DNA of 18,352 nucleotides from DATKDU01 sp035512595 (lineage in GTDB: Bacteria; Planctomycetota; Planctomycetia; Pirellulales; Pirellulaceae), in NCBI GenBank assembly GCA_035512595.1, contig DATKDU010000447.1, positions 1-18,352 of the forward strand, in the 5' to 3' direction. The translations under genes and the position numbers were made by a program. This document shows positions 1-7,059 of the stretch, piece by piece (positions within the stretch are counted from its first letter, which is position 1; every line of letters begins with the position of its first letter). Under the pieces are notes generated by a model. The model was not told the DNA's origin. It saw only the letters and a program-made list of their open reading frames with translations, and ran no database searches.

Positions 1-281
1 CGGAAGCCGGTCTCTTCGATCAGCTCGCGCTGGGCACAGGCCGGCGGCGGCTCCGGCGGCTCGAGCGTCCCCGCCGGCAATTCGATCAGCGTCTCCTTCA
101 CCGAGTGGCGATACTGGCGAATCAAGCACACGCGGCCGTCGTCGAGCAGCGGCACGATCACCACGGCGCCCGGATGACGGACGATGTCGCGCGTTCGGGT
201 CACGCCGCCGGCATCGACGTACGACTCGCGGACGACGCGGAAGCGGGGGGTGTGGAGGAGCATTTCGCTTGATCCGGACAT
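1..281 (-). CDS. NUDIX hydrolase, ADP-ribose pyrophosphatase-like (partial, N-terminal part)
   Basis: Reading the minus strand from ATG 281 gives 93 codons running off the left edge, starting MSGSSEMLLHTPRFRVV. A complete Nudix box (GX5EX7REUXEEXGU) is visible near the edge: G-TLEPP-E-seven residues-RELIEETGF. Before it lies the strand-turn-strand pattern of ADP-ribose/nucleoside-diphosphate-sugar pyrophosphatases (VVIVPLLDDGRVCLIRQYRHSV, then ELPAGTLEP). The family hydrolyses nucleoside diphosphates linked to another group, using Mg2+ held by the box glutamates. The exact substrate cannot be read here. An AAAGGG stretch 8 nt upstream supports this start; an ATG at 263 is an alternative. The gene diverges from the toxin-antitoxin pair, with 68 bp between the start codons. 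Confidence 0.88.
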   Translation of the reverse strand, partial: MSGSSEMLLHTPRFRVVRESYVDAGGVTRTRDIVRHPGAVVIVPLLDDGRVCLIRQYRHSVKETLIELPAGTLEPPEPPPACAQRELIEETGF

Positions 282-313
282 AACGGCATCCCTTTCAAGG
301 CAGCGGGCTCGAT

Positions 314-345
314 TTGACATGGTCTGAATTATGGTCATATAATTC
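314..345 (+). promoter_or_regulatory. Consensus sigma70-type promoter with palindromic operator for the toxin-antitoxin operon
   Basis: A perfect -35 (TTGACA, 314-319) is followed by an 18-bp spacer and a perfect -10 (TATAAT, 338-343). The -10 is embedded in a perfect inverted repeat, GAATTAT (326-332), 6-nt spacer, ATAATTC (339-345). An antitoxin or toxin-antitoxin complex bound there would block RNA polymerase, as expected for autoregulated Phd/YefM modules; binding itself is inferred. The toxin ATG starts 6 nt after the -10, so transcription probably begins at or next to the A of that ATG. Confidence 0.8.
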
Positions 346-349
346 AACA

Positions 350-673
350 ATGGCGAAACAGGTCCCTTTCGTGATCATTTTTGCACCTGAGGTCGCTCCT
401 CACCTGGAGGCCATCGACCGGAAGTATCACCTGCTGATTCACAAGACCATCAACGACCAGTTAGAGCATGCGCCGCTCGACGAAACTCGCAATCGCAAGC
501 CCCTGGCGCCACCAGGCATTCTGGGCGGAAACTGGGAGTTGCGCTTGGGGCCGCAGAATCGTTTCCGTGTTATCTATGAAGTGAACCGAAAAGAAAAGAT
601 CGTGCGAATCGTGGCGATTGGCGTCAAAGACGGCAACCGCCTCAACGTCGCCGGAGAGGAGTACCAGCCATGA
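350..673 (+). CDS. RelE/ParE-family toxin of a type II toxin-antitoxin module
   Basis: A 107-residue basic protein starting MAKQVPFVIIFAPEV. The ParE/RelE fold pattern is visible: two N-terminal helices (VAPHLEAIDRKYHLLIHKTI and NDQLEHAP), then 'ETRNRKPL' and the strands NWELRLG, NRFRVIYEV and IVRIVAIGVKDGNRL. Family members are mRNA interferases or gyrase inhibitors, and the sequence does not decide which. An upstream TTG at 314 is in frame but lies inside the -35 box, so ATG 350 is the start. No Shine-Dalgarno is present and the transcript is probably leaderless. The stop overlaps the antitoxin start as ATGA (670-673), so translation is likely coupled. The order is toxin first, the reverse of classic phd-doc or relBE. 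Confidence 0.85.
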   Translation: MAKQVPFVIIFAPEVAPHLEAIDRKYHLLIHKTINDQLEHAPLDETRNRKPLAPPGILGGNWELRLGPQNRFRVIYEVNRKEKIVRIVAIGVKDGNRLNVAGEEYQP

Positions 674-981
674 AAGTCGTTTCGTTGGCCGAAATGAAGG
701 CGAAGCTGAGCTCGTACGTGGATGAGTGTCGGGCCACTGGTCCCGTCGTGATCACACGCAACGGCAGGGCGGCGGCAGTGCTCGTTGCGCCTCATGACGA
801 CGACCATCTGGAGATGATGCTCATCGCCAGTTCGCCAAAATTCCAGGCGATGCTGGCCAAGTCGAGGAAAAGTTTGAACGAAGGGAAGGGGATTCCCAGC
901 GAGGAGTTTTGGAAAATGGTGAACGAGCGGTCAAAGGCGCGTGCGGCAAGTACCAAAGCGAGAAAGCGCAAACCTGCTTAG
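670..981 (+). CDS. Phd/YefM-family antitoxin
   Basis: 103 residues. The first 45 match the Phd/YefM DNA-binding domain: VVSLAEMKAKLSSYVDECRA, then GPVVITRNGRAAAVLVAP, the family's hallmark 'GPVVITRNGxxxAVL' strand pair. Residues 48-103 form a more variable, largely helical tail expected to wrap and neutralise the toxin. The last 20 residues are strongly basic (RSKARAASTKARKRK). The gene overlaps the toxin by 4 nt, so the two are one operon. The protein probably dimerises on the palindrome at 326-345, which overlaps the -10. The stop lies 26 bp from the convergent stop of the glycosyltransferase. Confidence 0.87.
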   Translation: MKVVSLAEMKAKLSSYVDECRATGPVVITRNGRAAAVLVAPHDDDHLEMMLIASSPKFQAMLAKSRKSLNEGKGIPSEEFWKMVNERSKARAASTKARKRKPA

Positions 982-1007
982 TCGCGGTCACGGCAGAGCG
1001 TACACGG

Positions 1008-1997
1008 TCAAGCGGCTCGTCGCGGCGCCGTGGGTACTCCGCGTGGATCGCTCGCTGGCGTGCAGCTCACCACCCGCCGCACCGCATAGTTCTGCTTCGG
1101 CTGCGAGGCGTAATAGATCCGGGCGCTCACTTCGCCCAAGAGCCCCAGGCTGAGGAACTGGATGCTGCCGATGGCCGACAGGACCGTCAGCAGCATCAGC
1201 GGGTTGCCCGTCATGTCGATGCCGGCGGCCAGCTTCATGACGATGGTGGCCAGGCCGGCGAGCATCCCGATCGTGCCGCACGCCAGGCCGATCCGCCCAA
1301 ACAGCTTCATCGGGCTGGCGAAGTAGTCGAGCATGTACTTGACCGTGATCAGGTCCAGAAGGACCCGCACGGTGCGCGACAGGCCGTACTTGGTGCGGCC
1401 AAAACGCCGCGGGTGATGCCGCGTGACCACTTCCAGGCAGCGAGCGCCGCGCTGATGGGCCAGGATCGGCATGAAACGGTGCATCTCGCCGTACAACTCC
1501 AGTTCCTGGGCGATCTCGCGGCGAATCGCCTTGAGCGTGCAGCCCAGGTCGTGGATCGGGAAGCGGCACGATTTTGCAATCAGCCAGTTGGCGATTCGCG
1601 ACGGCAATTTGCGGTGCCAGGCGTCCTGCCGGTTCTTCCGCCAGCCGTGAACGAGGTCATATCCCTCTTCGATCTTGGCGATCATCAGCGGGATGTCGGC
1701 CGGGTCGTTCTGCAAGTCGCCGTCGAGCGTGACGATGATCTCCCCTGCGGCCAGTTGCAGCCCGGCGTGCATGGCCGCCGTCTGGCCGAAATTGCGCCGC
1801 AGCTCGACGACCTTCACGCGGTCGTCAGCCGCCGCCAGTTCTGCGAGCTTTTCGAGCGTGCCGTCGGTGGAGCCATCGTCCACGAACAGCATCTCGGCCG
1901 GACGCTGAATCTCCCCCAGCACGCGCACGAGCTGCCCGTAGAGGATGGAGACGTTTTCCACTTCGTCGCAGACGGGGACAACGATCGAGAGGTACAT
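1008..1997 (-). CDS. Membrane-anchored family 2 glycosyltransferase (polyprenyl-phosphate glycosyltransferase type)
   Basis: A 329-residue protein of the DPM1/GtrB/ArnC type. The N-terminal GT-A domain starts YLSIVVPVCDEVENV, carries FVDDGSTDGT near residue 40 and the metal/nucleotide-binding DGDLQNDP near residue 93, and shows RRNFGQTAAMHAG between them. Two hydrophobic segments follow (GLACGTIGMLAGLATIVMKL and LMLLTVLSAIGSIQFLSLGL), the usual C-terminal membrane anchor. The family transfers a sugar from a nucleotide sugar to undecaprenyl phosphate at the cytoplasmic face for cell-surface glycan synthesis; the sugar is unknown. The last ~19 residues (after YAVRRVV) are proline/arginine-rich and look like a run-on tail. 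No clear Shine-Dalgarno precedes ATG 1997. Confidence 0.88.
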   Translation of the reverse strand: MYLSIVVPVCDEVENVSILYGQLVRVLGEIQRPAEMLFVDDGSTDGTLEKLAELAAADDRVKVVELRRNFGQTAAMHAGLQLAAGEIIVTLDGDLQNDPADIPLMIAKIEEGYDLVHGWRKNRQDAWHRKLPSRIANWLIAKSCRFPIHDLGCTLKAIRREIAQELELYGEMHRFMPILAHQRGARCLEVVTRHHPRRFGRTKYGLSRTVRVLLDLITVKYMLDYFASPMKLFGRIGLACGTIGMLAGLATIVMKLAAGIDMTGNPLMLLTVLSAIGSIQFLSLGLLGEVSARIYYASQPKQNYAVRRVVSCTPASDPRGVPTAPRRAA

Positions 1998-2067
1998 GGC
2001 GGGTGCTAGCAGATGCGCGGGACCGGAACCAACAGGCTCGCGGAGTGTAGAGCAGCCGGCGAGAATT

Positions 2068-2088
2068 GGACAGGTTGAAAACCTGTCC
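2068..2088. repeat. Single hairpin of the GTAGG/CCTAC palindromic repeat family (copy A)
   Basis: GGACAGGTT (2068-2076), loop GAA, AACCTGTCC (2080-2088), followed by TACG. The arms are identical to both hairpins inside the cytochrome gene at 10510-10575. It lies in the 106-bp gap between the oxidoreductase stop and the glycosyltransferase start, where it could also act as a weak terminator, although no T-run follows on either strand. Confidence 0.85.
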
Positions 2089-2103
2089 TACGCCCGTGCC
2101 AAG

Positions 2104-3093
2104 TTATAGTGCCACCACCGTCCGCCCCGCGATTTGACCCTTGAGAATCCGCTGGACGGCATCGTCAAGGCCGTCCAGCCCGATCGTCGTCGCCACGTCG
2201 TCCAAATGCCGCGGCTTCCAGGGGCCGGCCAGCTTGCGCCAGAAATCCTGCCGGCGATCGGCGGGCAGCGACTGCGAGCTGATCCCCGCCAGGATCACGC
2301 CGCGGAGAATGAACAGATGGACGGTCAACGGCAAATCGGTGCCGCCGACCAGCCCGCAGGCGGCAACGACGCCGTACTGCTTCGTCTCGCGGAGGATAGT
2401 CGCCAGAGTCTGGCCGCCGACCGTGTCGATGCCGCCGGCCCACTTGCCGGCCAGCAGCGGCTTGGGACTATCGCTGACTACTTCCTGCCGGCCGATGACG
2501 CGCGACGCTCCCCACGCTTTCAGCCGCGCCTCGAGCTGCGGCTTGCCCGTCACGGCAACCACTGGAAAGCCAAGCTGCGCGAGGATCATCACCGCCAGGC
2601 AGCCGACGCCCCCCGTCGCACCGGTGACGACAATCTCGCCCGCATCCGGCGTCAGCCCGTTGGTGAGCAGCCCTTGCACGCACTGGGCGGCGGTGAACCC
2701 GGCCGTCCCGAGGATCATCGCCTCGTGCAGCGATAGTCCTTCCGGGCGGCGGACGACCCACTCAGCCGGCACGCGAATCAGTTCCGACCATCCGCCCCAC
2801 TGGTCCGCGCCGAGGCCGTAGCTCGTCACGATCACTTCCTCGCCAACGCGAAACTGGCCGCTGGCGTCCGCTTCGATGATGCCCGCCGCATCGATCCCCG
2901 GCACGTGCGGCAGCTTGCGGACCACGCCAGGATGCGCTTCGGCCGCCAGCGCGTCCTTGTAATTCAGCGACGAGAATCGGACGCGAATCAACACATTGCC
3001 CTCACCGAGCCGCTCTGTCGGCAGCGTAGTCACGGTGCGACGCGAACGGCCCTGGTCGTCCTTTTCGACAAGCAGGCAGCGGAAGGAATTCAC
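2104..3093 (-). CDS. Zinc-independent MDR oxidoreductase, AcuI/YhdH (acrylyl-CoA reductase-like) family
   Basis: 329 residues from GTG 3093, close to the ~324 of E. coli YhdH. Family features in order: RFSSLNYKDALA near the N-terminus (the YhdH/AcuI 'NYKDAL' signature), HVPGIDAAGII, LGTAGFTAAQCV, the Rossmann loop VVTGATGGVGCLA, KAWGAS, GIDTVGG, and a C-terminal AGRTVVAL. There are no structural zinc cysteines, as expected for this branch. Characterised members reduce acrylyl-CoA to propionyl-CoA with NADPH; the physiological substrate here is inferred. The GTG start is favoured over an ATG at 3138 because AGGAGA lies 7 nt upstream and homology begins at NSFRCLLVEKD. The gene lies upstream of the glycosyltransferase on the same strand, separated by repeat copy A. 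Confidence 0.87.
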   Translation of the reverse strand: MNSFRCLLVEKDDQGRSRRTVTTLPTERLGEGNVLIRVRFSSLNYKDALAAEAHPGVVRKLPHVPGIDAAGIIEADASGQFRVGEEVIVTSYGLGADQWGGWSELIRVPAEWVVRRPEGLSLHEAMILGTAGFTAAQCVQGLLTNGLTPDAGEIVVTGATGGVGCLAVMILAQLGFPVVAVTGKPQLEARLKAWGASRVIGRQEVVSDSPKPLLAGKWAGGIDTVGGQTLATILRETKQYGVVAACGLVGGTDLPLTVHLFILRGVILAGISSQSLPADRRQDFWRKLAGPWKPRHLDDVATTIGLDGLDDAVQRILKGQIAGRTVVAL

Positions 3094-3382
3094 GTGCGGT
3101 CTCCTGTCAGCGGCATTCGACAACGCCCTGGCCGGCAAACGTGTCCAGGGAAAGGCAGGCTGCGTCGCCGCGACTGCCGACGATTTGACGCGTCGGCCGT
3201 AGGTGCAATCCCGGCAAGGGTTTGCGGTGCTTGACGGGACATCGCGGCGAGTCTCGCCGGCGGCCCGCAGCGAGCACCTCCTGGCCCTCGCGAAGGGGCC
3301 CGTTTAGCCTTACACTAACTGGCCAGCGAAGCCGCACCAACCACAGAGACATTTTTCCAGATCACCCAGCGGGAGCACGAGC

Positions 3383-3709
3383 ATGGGAGCCAACGTCGTC
3401 GAATTCACGGATGCCAATTTCCAAGCGGAAGTTCTCGATGCGGCCGGCCCAGTCCTCGTCGATTTCTGGGCTCCCTGGTGCGGCCCCTGCCGCCGGATCG
3501 CGCCGATGATCGATGAGCTGGCGGCCGAAAACCAGGGCGCGGCCAAGGTCGGCAAAGTCAACGTGGACGAAAACACGCAGTTCGCCCAGCAGTACGAGGT
3601 GATGAACATCCCGACGGTCATCGTCTTCAAGGGGGGCCAGCCCGTGCAGCGCTGGACCGGCATTCCCGCCAAGACGCAGGTGCAGGCGGCCCTCGAAGCG
3701 AATCGCTGA
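3383..3709 (+). CDS. trxA: Thioredoxin
   Basis: A 108-residue classical thioredoxin. VVEFTDANFQAEVL leads to the active site VDFWAPWCGPCRRIAPMID (WCGPC redox pair), then KVNVDEN, the cis-proline segment MNIPTVIVFKGG, and the terminal helix. It reduces disulfides in cytoplasmic proteins with electrons from thioredoxin reductase, which is not in this window. No signal peptide is present, so it is cytoplasmic. A GGGAGCACGAGC stretch before ATG 3383 gives a GGGAG at suitable distance. The gene appears monocistronic: a GC-rich hairpin with a T-rich tail follows, and the upstream oxidoreductase is divergent. The 289-bp divergent gap holds no recognisable gene, and I could not identify a convincing promoter in it. 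Confidence 0.96.
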   Translation: MGANVVEFTDANFQAEVLDAAGPVLVDFWAPWCGPCRRIAPMIDELAAENQGAAKVGKVNVDENTQFAQQYEVMNIPTVIVFKGGQPVQRWTGIPAKTQVQAALEANR

Positions 3710-3744
3710 TCGCCCGCCAGACGGATCCAATCACGCTAGCATCC

Positions 3745-3787
3745 CGGCCGCGTGAAGCTGCTCGCTCCGCGCGGCCGCCTTTCTTTT
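3745..3787 (+). terminator. Intrinsic terminator after trxA
   Basis: Stem CGGCCGCG (3745-3752) pairs with CGCGGCCG (3770-3777) across a 17-nt loop that contains a further AGC/GCT pairing. It is followed by CCTTTCTTTT (3778-3787), a pyrimidine/T-rich tail. It starts 36 nt after the thioredoxin stop. Confidence 0.7.
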
Positions 3788-3901
3788 CCGCGATTGACCT
3801 TGGCGGAATTCTCGCGGTTTTGATACCCTCCCGCCGCTTTCGTTCAAGTTCGCCGGCACTCCCTGCCGCCTTTCGCTCCCTTAGGGATTGGAGGAGCTCG
3901 T

Positions 3902-5053
3902 ATGCCTCGTGCTCTCGTCATCGCTGCGTTGTTGCTGGCCGCCGGTTTTCCCTGCTCGTTGGCGTCGGCCGCCCCTCCGTGGGCCAAGCTGGTGCCGTTT
4001 CGCAAAGTGGAAGCGGATCCCAACGAGTCGTACGAGCTGACGGAGTCCAACGGCCCGTGGATGATCATGTGCGCCAGCTTCGCTGGCCCCAATGCCGAGA
4101 AGCAAGCCCACGAACTGGTGCTCGAGCTGCGCGGGAAGTACAAGCTGGAAGCGTATCTCTTTCAGCAACATTACGACTTTACGAACTCGGAGCTTGGAAA
4201 TACGCTCGACAAATACGGCCGACGAAAACGGGTGAAAAATCTCCGGGCGGTCAAGTTCAATGAACTTGCGGTCTTGGTCGGAAACTTCCACAGCGTGGAC
4301 CAACCCAACGTGGAAAGCACTCTCAAGTCGATCAAGACGATGCGACCGGCAGCGCTCGACACCAAGAATGGCACTACCGAAACGAACCAGCAGCTCGCCA
4401 ACCTGCGAGACGCCGTGCGCTGGGCCACGGGTGATCCCCGCACGCGAGCGAAAGGTCCCATGGGGAACGCGTTCGTTACCAAGAACCCGCTGCTCCCCGA
4501 CGAATTCTTCACCTCCAAGGGGCTCGATCCGTTCGTGGTCGAGCTGAACGAGGACCTCCCTTTCAGCCTGCTGAAAAACCCGGGTACTTATACCGTCAAA
4601 GTCGCTTCATTCCGCGGTGCGGAGTCCATTGAATACGAAAGGGATGAGATCGCCAAGTTCGAGAATATGCTGGGTAAGCCCCGACAAGGGAGCCGCTCCA
4701 ACCTGGCCAAGATCGACGAGGCGGCCCTCAAAGCCACCAAGCTCACCAAGGCCCTCCGCGAGCAAGGGGTCGAAGCCTACGAGTTCCATGACCGCACCGA
4801 GAGCATCGTCTGCATCGGCTCGTTCGACTCCGTCGGCACGCCGCGCGCCGACGGCAAGACGGAGATTAACCCGGCCATTCACCGGCTGATGCAGCAATAC
4901 GGCCCGGAAACGATCCAAGACCCCAAGCTCGGCCCCGGCCAGCTTGGCGTGCGCCCTCGCTCGCTCGCCGGCATTCCGTTCGACGTTCAGCCCCTGCCGG
5001 TCATGGTCCCCAAGGAGTCGATCGCGGCCCGGTTCAGGGACCGGGAAGGGTAG
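3902..5053 (+). CDS. Secreted protein with two SPOR-like repeats, function unknown
   Basis: 383 residues. A signal peptide is clear (MPRALVIAALLLAAGFPCSLASAA, probable cleavage near residue 24). Two segments resemble each other and the SPOR peptidoglycan-binding fold. Residues ~52-128 run from PWMIMCASFAG through a helix (AEKQAHELVLELRGKYKLEAYLF) to ELAVLVGNF. Residues ~229-307 run from TYTVKVASFRG through KATKLTKALREQGVEAYEF to SIVCIGSF. The pattern 'xVxVxSF ... AxxLxxxLRxxGxxAYxF ... VxIGSF' is what SPOR domains show, but the match is by eye and divergent. A SPOR role would imply binding of septal or denuded glycan in the periplasm. A strong GGAGGAG Shine-Dalgarno sits just before ATG 3902. 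Otherwise I do not recognise the family. Confidence 0.8.
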   Translation: MPRALVIAALLLAAGFPCSLASAAPPWAKLVPFRKVEADPNESYELTESNGPWMIMCASFAGPNAEKQAHELVLELRGKYKLEAYLFQQHYDFTNSELGNTLDKYGRRKRVKNLRAVKFNELAVLVGNFHSVDQPNVESTLKSIKTMRPAALDTKNGTTETNQQLANLRDAVRWATGDPRTRAKGPMGNAFVTKNPLLPDEFFTSKGLDPFVVELNEDLPFSLLKNPGTYTVKVASFRGAESIEYERDEIAKFENMLGKPRQGSRSNLAKIDEAALKATKLTKALREQGVEAYEFHDRTESIVCIGSFDSVGTPRADGKTEINPAIHRLMQQYGPETIQDPKLGPGQLGVRPRSLAGIPFDVQPLPVMVPKESIAARFRDREG

Positions 5054-5063
5054 TCCTATTTCG

Positions 5064-5182
5064 GATTGTCGATTGCGGATTGCGGATTAGGGCCGGAAAT
5101 TTCCGGCCCTCTTGCGTTTCTTGGTGATGGTCAGGTCTACTCGTCCTCCTGATTCCGCAATCCGCAATCCGCAATCCGCAAT
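5064..5182. repeat. Inverted heptamer arrays (GATTGCG)n / (CCGCAAT)n around a terminator palindrome
   Basis: Left array: GATTGTC, GATTGCG, GATTGCG, GATT (5064-5088). Right array: four exact CCGCAAT units (5155-5182). The arrays are reverse complements of each other, with an 18-nt perfect match between 5071-5088 and 5159-5176, so they could pair across the 70 nt between them. The final right unit supplies the 'AT' of the rdgB start codon (5181-5183). The period is strictly 7 bp, as in the other heptamer arrays of this window. Confidence 0.92.
5089..5110. terminator. Perfect 22-bp palindrome, probable terminator of the SPOR-like gene
   Basis: GGGCCGGAAATTTCCGGCCC (5090-5109), extended by A/T to 5089-5110, is a perfect palindrome 35 nt after the SPOR-like gene's stop. 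TCTTGCGTTTCTTGG follows, which is T-rich but not a clean run. It lies between the inverted heptamer arrays, so pairing of the arrays would compete with or enclose it. Confidence 0.6.
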
Positions 5183-5804
5183 GTCCTCCCGCCTCCTCGT
5201 CCTCGGCACGCGCAACCGCAAGAAGCTCACTGAGCTGGTCGAGCTGTTTGCGCCGCACGGCTTTGAACTGAAAAGCCTGACCGATTTTCCGCAGGCGATC
5301 GAGGTCGAAGAATCGGGAACGACGTTCGCCGAAAACGCGGCACTCAAGGCGACCGTTCAGGCCCGGCATCTAAAGCAGTGGGTGCTGGGAGAAGACAGCG
5401 GCCTGTGCGTGTCGGCACTCGACGGTGCGCCGGGCGTCTATTCGGCCCGCTTCTCCGCGCCGAATGCAACCGACGCCAAAAACAACGCCCTCTTGCTCGA
5501 AAAGCTGAAGGACGTGCCGACGGAAAAGCGGACGGCCCATTACGTCTGCCACGCCACGCTCAGCGATCCGGCCGGAACGATCCGGGCCGATGCCGAGGAC
5601 TATTGCCGCGGGCGGATCTTGCCGGCCGCAGCGGGGAGCGGCGGGTTTGGATACGACCCGCTGTTTGAAGTCATTGAGTACCACCAGACGTTCGGCGAAT
5701 TGCAGCCGGCGGTGAAAGCCGTTTTGAGTCACCGCGCCCGGGCGATCCGCGCAGTGGTGCGGCAGATGGTGGCCCTGGTGCGGGACGGACAATGGCCGGC
5801 CTGA
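5181..5804 (+). CDS. rdgB: RdgB/HAM1 non-canonical purine NTP pyrophosphatase (XTP/dITP diphosphatase)
   Basis: 207 residues with the family motifs in order: LVLGTRNRKKLTEL (phosphate loop, ~6-19), TTFAENAALKA (47-57), LGEDSGLCVSALDGAPGVYSARF (catalytic Asp in GEDSG, ~72), AAGSGGFGYDPLF (150-162) and SHRARAI (183-189). The enzyme removes pyrophosphate from ITP, dITP and XTP, keeping deaminated purines out of DNA and RNA. The usual 'KNxxSHR' is KAVLSHR here, a mild variation. The start at ATG 5181 is fixed by homology. Upstream in-frame codons lie in the heptamer repeat and encode repeat-derived residues (IRNPQSA). No Shine-Dalgarno is visible, because the ribosome-binding region is entirely CCGCAAT repeat. 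Transcription may come through the upstream terminator or from an undetected promoter. Confidence 0.93.
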   Translation: MSSRLLVLGTRNRKKLTELVELFAPHGFELKSLTDFPQAIEVEESGTTFAENAALKATVQARHLKQWVLGEDSGLCVSALDGAPGVYSARFSAPNATDAKNNALLLEKLKDVPTEKRTAHYVCHATLSDPAGTIRADAEDYCRGRILPAAAGSGGFGYDPLFEVIEYHQTFGELQPAVKAVLSHRARAIRAVVRQMVALVRDGQWPA

Positions 5805-5817
5805 CGCCGAAAGATGA

Positions 5818-5852
5818 GGCAGATTCCGGCCAAATGAATGCCGAAATCTGCC
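5818..5852. terminator. Hairpin downstream of rdgB
   Basis: GGCAGATTCCGGC (5818-5830), 9-nt loop, GCCGAAATCTGCC (5840-5852): a 13-bp stem with one G-T wobble, 13 nt after the rdgB stop. No T-run follows, so intrinsic termination is uncertain; it could instead protect the 3' end. Confidence 0.5.
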
Positions 5853-5986
5853 TGATGAAGAAGGGGCAACTATGAATACGCGGGAGTATAACCAGCACGT
5901 CACGTCTTGCAACTGGTGGTTCGCACCACTGCCGGGAACGTACAATCAACCGCCAAACGAAGCACATCCTTTCCACGAGGCGTACC

Positions 5987-7018
5987 ATGTCCGCACCACG
6001 TTCCACCGAAAAACTCGCCGCCGCACTGGCCCTGGCGGCACTGGGCATCATGACCGCAACCCTTTCGTCCCTTGCCGCCGAGCCGGCCCTGAAACCAGGC
6101 ACGCGGATCGTCTTTTTGGGGGATTCGATCACTCAGGCCGGCGCGGGCCCCGCTGGCTACGTCACACTTGTCCGAGAAGCACTCGCCAAGAGCCACCCCG
6201 ACCTCAAGGCCGAGATCATCGGCGCGGGCATCAGCGGCAATAAGGTGCCGGACCTCGAGAAGCGGCTCGACAAGGATGTCCTGGCAAAGAAGCCCTCGCT
6301 GGTCGTGATCTACATCGGCATCAACGACGTCTGGCACTCCCAGAACGGTAGAGGAACTCCGAAGGACGTTTACGAAGCGGGGCTCAAGTCGTTGATCCAG
6401 CGGATCACCCAAGGCGGCGCACGCGTCCTCCTCTGCACCCCCAGCGTCATCGGCGAGAAGACCGACGGCAGCAACCAGCTCGACGGGATGCTCGACGAGT
6501 ACTGCGACATCAGCCGCAGCGTGGCTAAGGAAACGAACACGCCGCTTTTGGATTTGCGGAAGGCCTTCCTGAGCCACCTCAAGGAGCACAATGCGGCCGC
6601 GGCCGAAAAGGGGATTCTCACCACCGACGGCGTCCACTTGAATCCCGCCGGCAATCAGTTCGTCGCCGCGCAGGTGCTCGCAGCCCTGGGAGCAGCCCCA
6701 CAGGAGAAATCCGGCATGCTACGCCACATCGTGCTGTTCAAATTTAAGGACGACGCCACGCCGGAGCAGGTGAAGAAGGTGGAAGATGCGTTCCGCCAGC
6801 TTCCCAAGCGGATCGATACGATCAAGGATTTCGAATGGGGGACCGACAACAGCCCCGAGATGCTCGCGCAGGGTTTCACGCACTGCTTCGTGGTGACGTT
6901 CGCCGACGAGCAGGGGCGGGCCGCCTACCTGCCGCACGCGGCCCACAAGGAGTTTGTCGAGATCCTCAAGCCGCATCTCGATAAGGTGCTGGTGATCGAC
7001 TACTTCGCCAAAGACTGA
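5987..7018 (+). CDS. Exported SGNH/GDSL hydrolase fused to a Dabb (stress-responsive A/B barrel) domain
   Basis: 343 residues. A signal peptide covers about 1-31 (LAAALALAALGIMTATLSSL then AAEP). The SGNH hydrolase domain spans ~38-236: block I FLGDSIT (Ser47), block II GAGISGN (Gly/Asn), block III GIND (Asn113), block V DGVHLN (Asp214, His217), so the catalytic set is complete. Such enzymes are esterases or lipases, often acting on acetylated polysaccharides. A ferredoxin-like Dabb domain follows at ~244-343: MLRHIVLFKFKDDATPEQ, then FTHCFVVTFADEQGRAAYLPHAAHKEFV and a terminal VLVIDYF. Dabb domains usually stand alone as dimeric barrels, and here one begins with its own Met244 after a 7-residue linker. 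A weak GAGG lies before ATG 5987. The stop is 3 nt before a CTGTCCC heptamer array. Confidence 0.9.
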   Translation: MSAPRSTEKLAAALALAALGIMTATLSSLAAEPALKPGTRIVFLGDSITQAGAGPAGYVTLVREALAKSHPDLKAEIIGAGISGNKVPDLEKRLDKDVLAKKPSLVVIYIGINDVWHSQNGRGTPKDVYEAGLKSLIQRITQGGARVLLCTPSVIGEKTDGSNQLDGMLDEYCDISRSVAKETNTPLLDLRKAFLSHLKEHNAAAAEKGILTTDGVHLNPAGNQFVAAQVLAALGAAPQEKSGMLRHIVLFKFKDDATPEQVKKVEDAFRQLPKRIDTIKDFEWGTDNSPEMLAQGFTHCFVVTFADEQGRAAYLPHAAHKEFVEILKPHLDKVLVIDYFAKD

Positions 7019-7021
7019 CCT

Positions 7022-7049
7022 CTGTCCCCTGTCCCCTGTCCCCTGTCTC
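7022..7049. repeat. Heptamer array (CTGTCCC)4
   Basis: Three exact CTGTCCC units and a fourth with one change (CTGTCTC) at 7022-7049, directly after the SGNH-Dabb stop codon (7016-7018). Strict 7-bp period. Confidence 0.92.
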
Positions 7050-7059
7050 CTATCAAAAA

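Noticed and set aside
314..349. Toxin start at TTG 314
   Set aside because: TTG 314 is the first half of the -35 hexamer, and the extra 12 residues include the promoter. ATG 350 fits the family start.
909..2009. Long plus-strand open frame opposite the glycosyltransferase
   Set aside because: It is the antisense shadow of a clear GT2 gene in high-G+C DNA, and its translation has no motif and odd composition (rich in Arg, Gln, Asp, His).
5064..5182. CRISPR array
   Set aside because: Units are 7 bp with no spacers, and no cas genes are present.
5872..6243. Plus-strand frame between rdgB and the SGNH gene
   Set aside because: Mostly overlaps the SGNH gene in another frame; residues look random and no motif is visible.
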